This document shows, piece after piece, positions 39,882 to 44,493 of a DNA stretch of 44,493 nt. The stretch lies in assembly GCA_948579315.1 (NCBI GenBank), contig CAPAOL010000031.1, positions 1 to 44,493 on the forward strand. The letters are read 5' to 3'. Every line of letters begins with the position of its first letter. Position 1 is the first letter of the stretch. The notes beneath the pieces are model-generated. The model had not been told where the DNA came from, searched no databases, and saw only the letters and a list, made by a program, of their open reading frames with translations. The DNA comes from an uncultured Phocaeicola sp. Lineage in GTDB: Bacteria > Bacteroidota > Bacteroidia > Bacteroidales > Bacteroidaceae. The position numbers and the translations under genes were made by a program.

Positions 39882-42602
39882 ATGGATAAAAAAAGAGTTT
39901 ATACCTTTGGAAATGGTCAGGCAGAAGGAAAAGCCGACATGAAGAATTTGTTAGGTGGTAAAGGTGCAAACCTTGCCGAAATGAATTTAATTGGAATTCC
40001 AGTCCCTCCCGGATTCACAATAACTACAGATGTTTGTACGGAATACAACACGTTAGGACGTGATAAAGTGGTTGAGTTGCTGAAAGATGAAGTCGTTAAA
40101 GCTATCTCTAATGTAGAGGGGCTGATGAAATCCAAATTTGGTGACATTGAAAATCCTTTGTTGGTGTCTGTACGTTCCGGTGCCCGCGCATCCATGCCGG
40201 GTATGATGGATACTATTCTGAACCTTGGTCTGAATGATGAAGTGGTGGAAGGAATTATCCGCAAAACTGGTAATGCACGCTTTGCATGGGATTCTTACCG
40301 TCGTTTTGTACAGATGTACGGTGACGTGGTTTTGGGAATGAAACCTACCAATAAGGAAGATATTGACCCGTTCGAAGCAATCATCGAAGAGGTGAAAGAA
40401 GCGAAAGGTGTGAAACTTGATAACGAGCTGGAAGTGGAAGACCTGAAAGAACTCGTGAAGAAATTTAAAGCTGCCGTAAAAGAACAGACAGGAAGAGATT
40501 TTCCGACTTGTGCATACGAACAACTTTGGGGTGCCATTTGTGCAGTATTCGATTCATGGATGAATGAACGTGCTATCCTTTACCGTAAGATGGAAAGTAT
40601 TCCTGACGAATGGGGAACAGCCGTAAACGTACAGGCAATGGTATTCGGTAATATGGGAGATACTTCCGCAACCGGCGTTTGTTTCTCACGTGACGCAGCT
40701 ACAGGTGAAGACCTTTTCAATGGTGAATACCTGATTAACGCGCAAGGTGAAGACGTAGTAGCCGGTATCCGTACTCCGCAACAGATTACTAAGATCGGTT
40801 CTCAACGTTGGGCCCAACTGGCGGGTGTAAGCGAAGAAGAACGTGCTGCAAAATATCCTTCTATGGAAGAAGCTATGCCGGAAATCTATAAAGAACTGGA
40901 TGCGCTTCAGACAAAATTGGAAAATCATTATAAAGATATGCAGGACATGGAGTTCACCGTTCAAGAAGGTAAGCTCTGGTTCCTTCAGACACGTAACGGC
41001 AAACGTACGGGTGCTGCCATGGTGAAGATTGCTATGGATTTGCTCCGTCAGGGTATGATTGACGAAAAGACAGCCTTGATGCGCGTTGAACCGAATAAGC
41101 TGGATGAATTGCTCCACCCTGTATTTGATAAGGATGCTTTGAAAAAAGCAAAAATCCTGACTCGTGGTCTTCCGGCTTCTCCGGGTGCTGCAACTGGTCA
41201 GATTGTATTCTTCGCTGATGACGCTGCCGAATGGCATGCTGCCGGCAAACGTGTGGTGATGGTTCGTATCGAGACCTCTCCTGAGGACTTGGCGGGTATG
41301 GCTGTCGCCGAAGGTATCCTGACTGCCCGTGGCGGTATGACTTCTCACGCTGCTGTGGTGGCTCGTGGTATGGGTAAATGCTGTGTGTCGGGTGCTGGTG
41401 CATTGAATATTGACTATAAGGCACGTACGGTGGAAATTGACGGTGTGGTGCTGAAAGAAGGCGATTACATCTCTCTGAACGGAAGTACGGGTGTAGTATA
41501 TAATGGTAAGGTAGAGACGAAAGCTGCCGAGCTTTCCGGTGACTTTGCAGAATTGATGACACTGGCTGATAAATATACCCGTTTGCAGGTACGTACCAAT
41601 GCGGACACTCCTCATGATGCGGAAGTTGCACGTAACTTTGGTGCGGTAGGTATCGGTCTTTGCCGTACAGAACACATGTTCTTTGAAGGTGAAAAGATTA
41701 AGGCAATGCGTGAAATGATTCTGGCAGAAGATGCTGAAGGACGTCGCAAGGCATTGGCTAAGATTCTTCCGTACCAGCAAGCGGACTTTAAGGGTATCTT
41801 TAAAGCAATGGCGGGCTGTCCGGTGACTGTACGTCTGCTCGATCCTCCTTTGCATGAGTTCGTTCCTCATGATTTGAAGGGACAACAGGAGATGGCGGAT
41901 ACAATGGGCGTAAGTTTGCAGTATATCCAGCAACGTGTAGAATCATTGTGTGAACACAACCCGATGTTGGGTCACCGTGGTTGTCGTCTGGGAAATACAT
42001 ATCCTGAAATTACTCAGATGCAGACACGCGCTATCTTGGGTGCTGCATTGGAATTGAAGAAAGAAGGGGTGGAGACTCATCCGGAAATTATGGTTCCGCT
42101 GACTGGTATCTTGTATGAATTCAAGGAACAGGAAAACGTGATTCGTACAGAGGCAGCGAAGTTGTTTGAAGAACTGGGAGACAGCATTGACTTCAAAGTA
42201 GGTACAATGATTGAAATCCCGCGCGCAGCTTTGACAGCCGACCGTATTGCTTCTTCTGCTGAATTCTTCTCATTCGGTACAAATGACTTGACGCAGATGA
42301 CCTTCGGTTATTCTCGTGATGATATTGCTTCTTTCCTTCCTGTTTATCTGGAAAAGAAGATTTTGAAAGTAGACCCGTTCCAGGTTCTCGACCAGAATGG
42401 TGTGGGACAATTGGTTCGTATGGCAACAGAAAAAGGCCGTGCTATCCGTCCGGATTTGAAATGTGGTATTTGCGGTGAACATGGTGGAGAACCTTCTTCA
42501 GTGAAGTTCTGCCACAGAGTAGGATTAAACTACGTTAGTTGTTCTCCATTCCGCGTGCCTATTGCAAGATTAGCGGCGGCGCAGGCTGCAATAGAGGAAT
42601 AA
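39882..42602 (+). CDS. ppdK: Pyruvate, phosphate dikinase
   Basis: 906 residues, full length. N-terminal ATP-grasp domain with GGKGANLAEM (~residue 25) and VSVRSGARASMPGMMDT; central phosphohistidine domain with the swivelling His in LTARGGMTSHAAVVARGMGK (~residue 487); C-terminal PEP/pyruvate TIM barrel with GLCRTEHMFF, GTNDLTQMTFGYSRDD and the catalytic Cys in KCGICGEHGGEPSS. It converts pyruvate + ATP + Pi to PEP + AMP + PPi, reversibly, and in Bacteroides can work towards pyruvate. Monocistronic with a strong terminator. Confidence 0.97.
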   Translation: MDKKRVYTFGNGQAEGKADMKNLLGGKGANLAEMNLIGIPVPPGFTITTDVCTEYNTLGRDKVVELLKDEVVKAISNVEGLMKSKFGDIENPLLVSVRSGARASMPGMMDTILNLGLNDEVVEGIIRKTGNARFAWDSYRRFVQMYGDVVLGMKPTNKEDIDPFEAIIEEVKEAKGVKLDNELEVEDLKELVKKFKAAVKEQTGRDFPTCAYEQLWGAICAVFDSWMNERAILYRKMESIPDEWGTAVNVQAMVFGNMGDTSATGVCFSRDAATGEDLFNGEYLINAQGEDVVAGIRTPQQITKIGSQRWAQLAGVSEEERAAKYPSMEEAMPEIYKELDALQTKLENHYKDMQDMEFTVQEGKLWFLQTRNGKRTGAAMVKIAMDLLRQGMIDEKTALMRVEPNKLDELLHPVFDKDALKKAKILTRGLPASPGAATGQIVFFADDAAEWHAAGKRVVMVRIETSPEDLAGMAVAEGILTARGGMTSHAAVVARGMGKCCVSGAGALNIDYKARTVEIDGVVLKEGDYISLNGSTGVVYNGKVETKAAELSGDFAELMTLADKYTRLQVRTNADTPHDAEVARNFGAVGIGLCRTEHMFFEGEKIKAMREMILAEDAEGRRKALAKILPYQQADFKGIFKAMAGCPVTVRLLDPPLHEFVPHDLKGQQEMADTMGVSLQYIQQRVESLCEHNPMLGHRGCRLGNTYPEITQMQTRAILGAALELKKEGVETHPEIMVPLTGILYEFKEQENVIRTEAAKLFEELGDSIDFKVGTMIEIPRAALTADRIASSAEFFSFGTNDLTQMTFGYSRDDIASFLPVYLEKKILKVDPFQVLDQNGVGQLVRMATEKGRAIRPDLKCGICGEHGGEPSSVKFCHRVGLNYVSCSPFRVPIARLAAAQAAIEE

Positions 42603-42627
42603 GCGGTTAGATAACTAATTATTGTAT

Positions 42628-42676
42628 TAGGCTGTAATGCACTGAAAAATAGGCATTACAGCCTAATCTGTTTTTG
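42628..42676 (+). terminator. ppdK terminator
   Basis: A 14-bp perfect stem, TTAGGCTGTAATGC (42628-42641) with its complement (42654-42667), loop 12 bases, followed by TCTGTTTTT. The rest of the interval to 42805 is A/C-rich, with repeated ACATAC-like units (42725-42780), and shows no TAnnTTTG box. Confidence 0.9.
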
Positions 42677-42805
42677 GACGGTTCGTTCATTTGACCGCAG
42701 AAATCGAGCCAAATAAACGGGTAACACATACCAAATACATACAAAAATGAACATGCGCACATACACAACACATACAAATGAATTTATTAACTTAAATAAT
42801 TGATT

Positions 42806-44299
42806 ATGACTACATTCAAAACTGTTGTAAGAAGGAAAAGAGCTGATGGTTTTTATCCGGTGTATATTCGCGTGGTTCATCGGACTAAAATGGGGTACAT
42901 TAGCACAGGCAAAATTGTTACCGACAAGCAAATACTAAAATCAGGTGACATCAAAGACCCTGTAGTAAATGAATACTGTTCACGCCAAATTTTACGTTTC
43001 AGTGAAATCATGAACAAGAAGGACTTTACCAACTTCTCCGTATCTGATTTGATAGACTATTTGCTCCATTCTGACGAGGACGTTTGTTTTAGTGAGTACG
43101 CTTCCCAATTCATAGCCCGAATGGAAAGAGAAGGACATGAGCGGAACGCAAAGAACTACCGACTTGCAGTTGGTCATCTGGAGCGATTTATTGGAACTAC
43201 ACAGATTATGTTTGGGCACTTGACTACCGCCGTATTAAAGAAGTGGCTGGAAAGCCTTTCTCAAACCAATCGGGCAAAAGAAATGTACCCTACTTGTGTT
43301 CGGCAGATTTTCAAAAAAGCTATTATTGATTTGAATGACGAAGAGCTTGGTCTCATCCGTATAAAGTTCAATCCGTGGTTAAAAATAACTATCCCTAAGT
43401 CTGATAACACAGAAAAACGTGCTATCAGTGCAGAAGCGTGCCGTGAATTTTTCAATCATCCTCTACCCCAGTCAAAAATGGTTTTACCTATCCCTGAACT
43501 TGGTAGAGACGTGGCACTCTTGTCATTGTGTTTAGGAGGAATCAATACCATTGATTTGTATGAACTCAAAAAGGAAGATTATAACGCTGGCATTATCAGT
43601 TATAAAAGAGCTAAGACCCGTCATAGCCGAAGGGATGAAGCCTACATGGAAATGAGGGTTGAACCATTCATACAAACCACATTTGAGAAATATCTCTCCG
43701 GTGAAGAAGAGGAATACTTATTCAACTTTCATCAGAGATATAAGAACTCCGATAGTTTCAATGCTAATGTGAATATTGGTATTCGGAAGATATGTGAGGA
43801 TATGGGCATGAAGAAAGAAAAATATTATTGCTTCTATACGTTTAGGCATACATGGGCAACCATTGCACAGAATGATTGTGATGCCAATCTGTATGAGGTG
43901 GCTTTTGGTATGAATCATAGTCATGGCTTCAATATAACAAGAGGTTATGTTAAACTCGATTTTACTCCTGCTTGGGAACTCAATGCCAAAGTTATCGACT
44001 TTATATTTTTCAGTGATAAAAGAAGTAAGCAAGGAAAAGCGTGTGATATTGATGCACCGAAAGATAAAATGTTCCGTATCAGTAGGAAAATGATGATTTA
44101 TGGTCGTGCCTATTTTAAAGGAAGAATTGTTGCGGAATTGACTGATATAGGTTTCGGAACAGTGGATGATGTAATAACGGCACTTGTAAAAAAATTACCC
44201 AATGATATTCCGGTAGGATGTCCTGTACAATTTCGTTTCACAAATTGTGATACACAGAAGGAAGTCGTATATGAAAGATATAAAGGCAAAGGTTTTTAG
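42806..44299 (+). CDS. Tyrosine recombinase / integrase with C-terminal extension
   Basis: 497 residues from ATG 42806; a TTG two codons earlier is rejected. Layout: arm-binding-like N-terminus (residues 1-75), SAM-like core-binding domain (~90-190) and catalytic domain (~205-395). Catalytic-site residues visible: Lys270 region (YKRAKTRHSR), Arg347 in YTFRHTWATIA, His371 in GMNHSHG, nucleophile Tyr381 in TRGYVK. The usual first Arg is Gly244 in LCLGGINTIDLY, and the His of the HxxR box is Tyr344. IntDOT of CTnDOT also lacks the first Arg, so it may still be active. Residues ~395-497 form an extra domain I do not recognise. Probably the edge gene of an integrated element reaching beyond the window. 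Confidence 0.85.
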   Translation: MTTFKTVVRRKRADGFYPVYIRVVHRTKMGYISTGKIVTDKQILKSGDIKDPVVNEYCSRQILRFSEIMNKKDFTNFSVSDLIDYLLHSDEDVCFSEYASQFIARMEREGHERNAKNYRLAVGHLERFIGTTQIMFGHLTTAVLKKWLESLSQTNRAKEMYPTCVRQIFKKAIIDLNDEELGLIRIKFNPWLKITIPKSDNTEKRAISAEACREFFNHPLPQSKMVLPIPELGRDVALLSLCLGGINTIDLYELKKEDYNAGIISYKRAKTRHSRRDEAYMEMRVEPFIQTTFEKYLSGEEEEYLFNFHQRYKNSDSFNANVNIGIRKICEDMGMKKEKYYCFYTFRHTWATIAQNDCDANLYEVAFGMNHSHGFNITRGYVKLDFTPAWELNAKVIDFIFFSDKRSKQGKACDIDAPKDKMFRISRKMMIYGRAYFKGRIVAELTDIGFGTVDDVITALVKKLPNDIPVGCPVQFRFTNCDTQKEVVYERYKGKGF

Positions 44300-44493
44300 T
44301 CCCGTCAACTAAAGGAACAAGTACAGTAACATATAGGGAAGAAATCCGTATTCAGTCCATACCCCGCCGTAGAGCCGTGTCAGTTGTTATTGGCACGGTT
44401 TTACTGTTTGTTTTGTCGAGAACGGTATGGTTGCCTATTCTTGGAAAATTTAAAGTCGATTGACCCACTATTATAAAAGTCTTCTGACCCACC
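44300..44493. other. Right-edge DNA after the integrase: terminator and repeated TGACCCAC
   Basis: No gene is seen. CCGTGTCA (44375-44382) pairs with TGGCACGG (44391-44398) with one G-T pair, followed by TTTT: a likely integrase terminator. TGACCCAC occurs at 44461-44468 and 44485-44492, 24 bases apart; with the window ending here it cannot be told whether it is part of a longer repeat or an element end. Confidence 0.55.

Noticed and set aside
40686..41933. A 415-codon minus-strand open frame across ppdK
   Set aside because: Shadow of ppdK; the composition is that of reversed codons of a conserved enzyme, with no start signals.
42603..42805. tRNA or attachment site beside the integrase
   Set aside because: No cloverleaf or tRNA 3' end is visible, and no convincing direct repeat links this gap with the right edge of the window.
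42656..42931. A 91-codon minus-strand frame over the ppdK terminator and integrase start
   Set aside because: It begins inside the integrase gene and ends within a terminator; translation is not protein-like.
44461..44492. CRISPR-like pair of repeats
   Set aside because: Only two eight-base copies are seen, too short for a CRISPR repeat, and no cas gene is near.

Overview
The window reads as a Bacteroides chromosome, probably of the B. thetaiotaomicron / ovatus type. The grounds are: (i) recurrent promoter boxes of the Bacteroides form TAnnTTTG about 20-100 bases before start codons, with no regular Shine-Dalgarno sequence; (ii) a type V (FimA/Mfa1) pilus operon; (iii) an Rnf operon in the order B-C-D-G-E-A led by an RseC-like gene; (iv) DUF4906, DUF4080 and AAA-ATPase-like/PD-(D/E)XK proteins typical of Bacteroidales. 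The species call is inference. No rRNA, tRNA or CRISPR array was seen.

Layout. 1-7601: the 3' part of a type V pilus operon, with a DUF3868 protein (cut by the window edge), an Mfa1-type stalk, a FimB/Mfa2 anchor, a smaller fimbrial subunit and a 1,084-residue DUF4906 protein, closed by a strong terminator. 7733-9298: a solitary AAA-ATPase-like/nuclease-fold gene. 9544-15191: rseC-rnfBCDGEA, an ion-translocating ferredoxin:NAD+ oxidoreductase. 15415-28615: mostly housekeeping (galE, ispE, dnaB, pheT, yebC-TSCPD, Nramp transporter-exonuclease III, yjbQ, a C-GCAxxG-C-C protein, a small winged-helix protein, lepA). 28757-31300: two Na+/H+ antiporters in tandem behind two terminator-like hairpins. 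31424-36747 (minus strand): map-rmuC, then a cluster reading radical SAM/DUF4080 -> unknown 232-residue protein -> unknown 94-residue protein, with hairpin-rich intergenic DNA. 36859-42602: a small lipoprotein, an RluA-type pseudouridine synthase with RlmD, and pyruvate phosphate dikinase (ppdK). 42806-44299: a tyrosine recombinase with a non-canonical active site and a C-terminal extension, possibly the edge of an integrated element that continues beyond the window.

How the parts fit. The pilus genes encode lipoproteins that are exported, presumably surface-exposed, and trimmed before strand-exchange polymerisation; three of the four share a Thr-Arg site soon after the lipid cysteine, while the FimB-type anchor shows none in that region. 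Rnf makes an ion gradient from reduced ferredoxin, and the antiporters use or adjust Na+/H+ gradients. PpdK links PEP and pyruvate.

The least explained parts are the radical SAM/unknown-protein cluster with its long inverted repeats (33.7-36.7 kb), the two-hairpin leader of the antiporter pair (28.6 kb), the mirrored repeats before ispE and dnaB (17.5-17.8 kb), and the unusual recombinase at the right edge.
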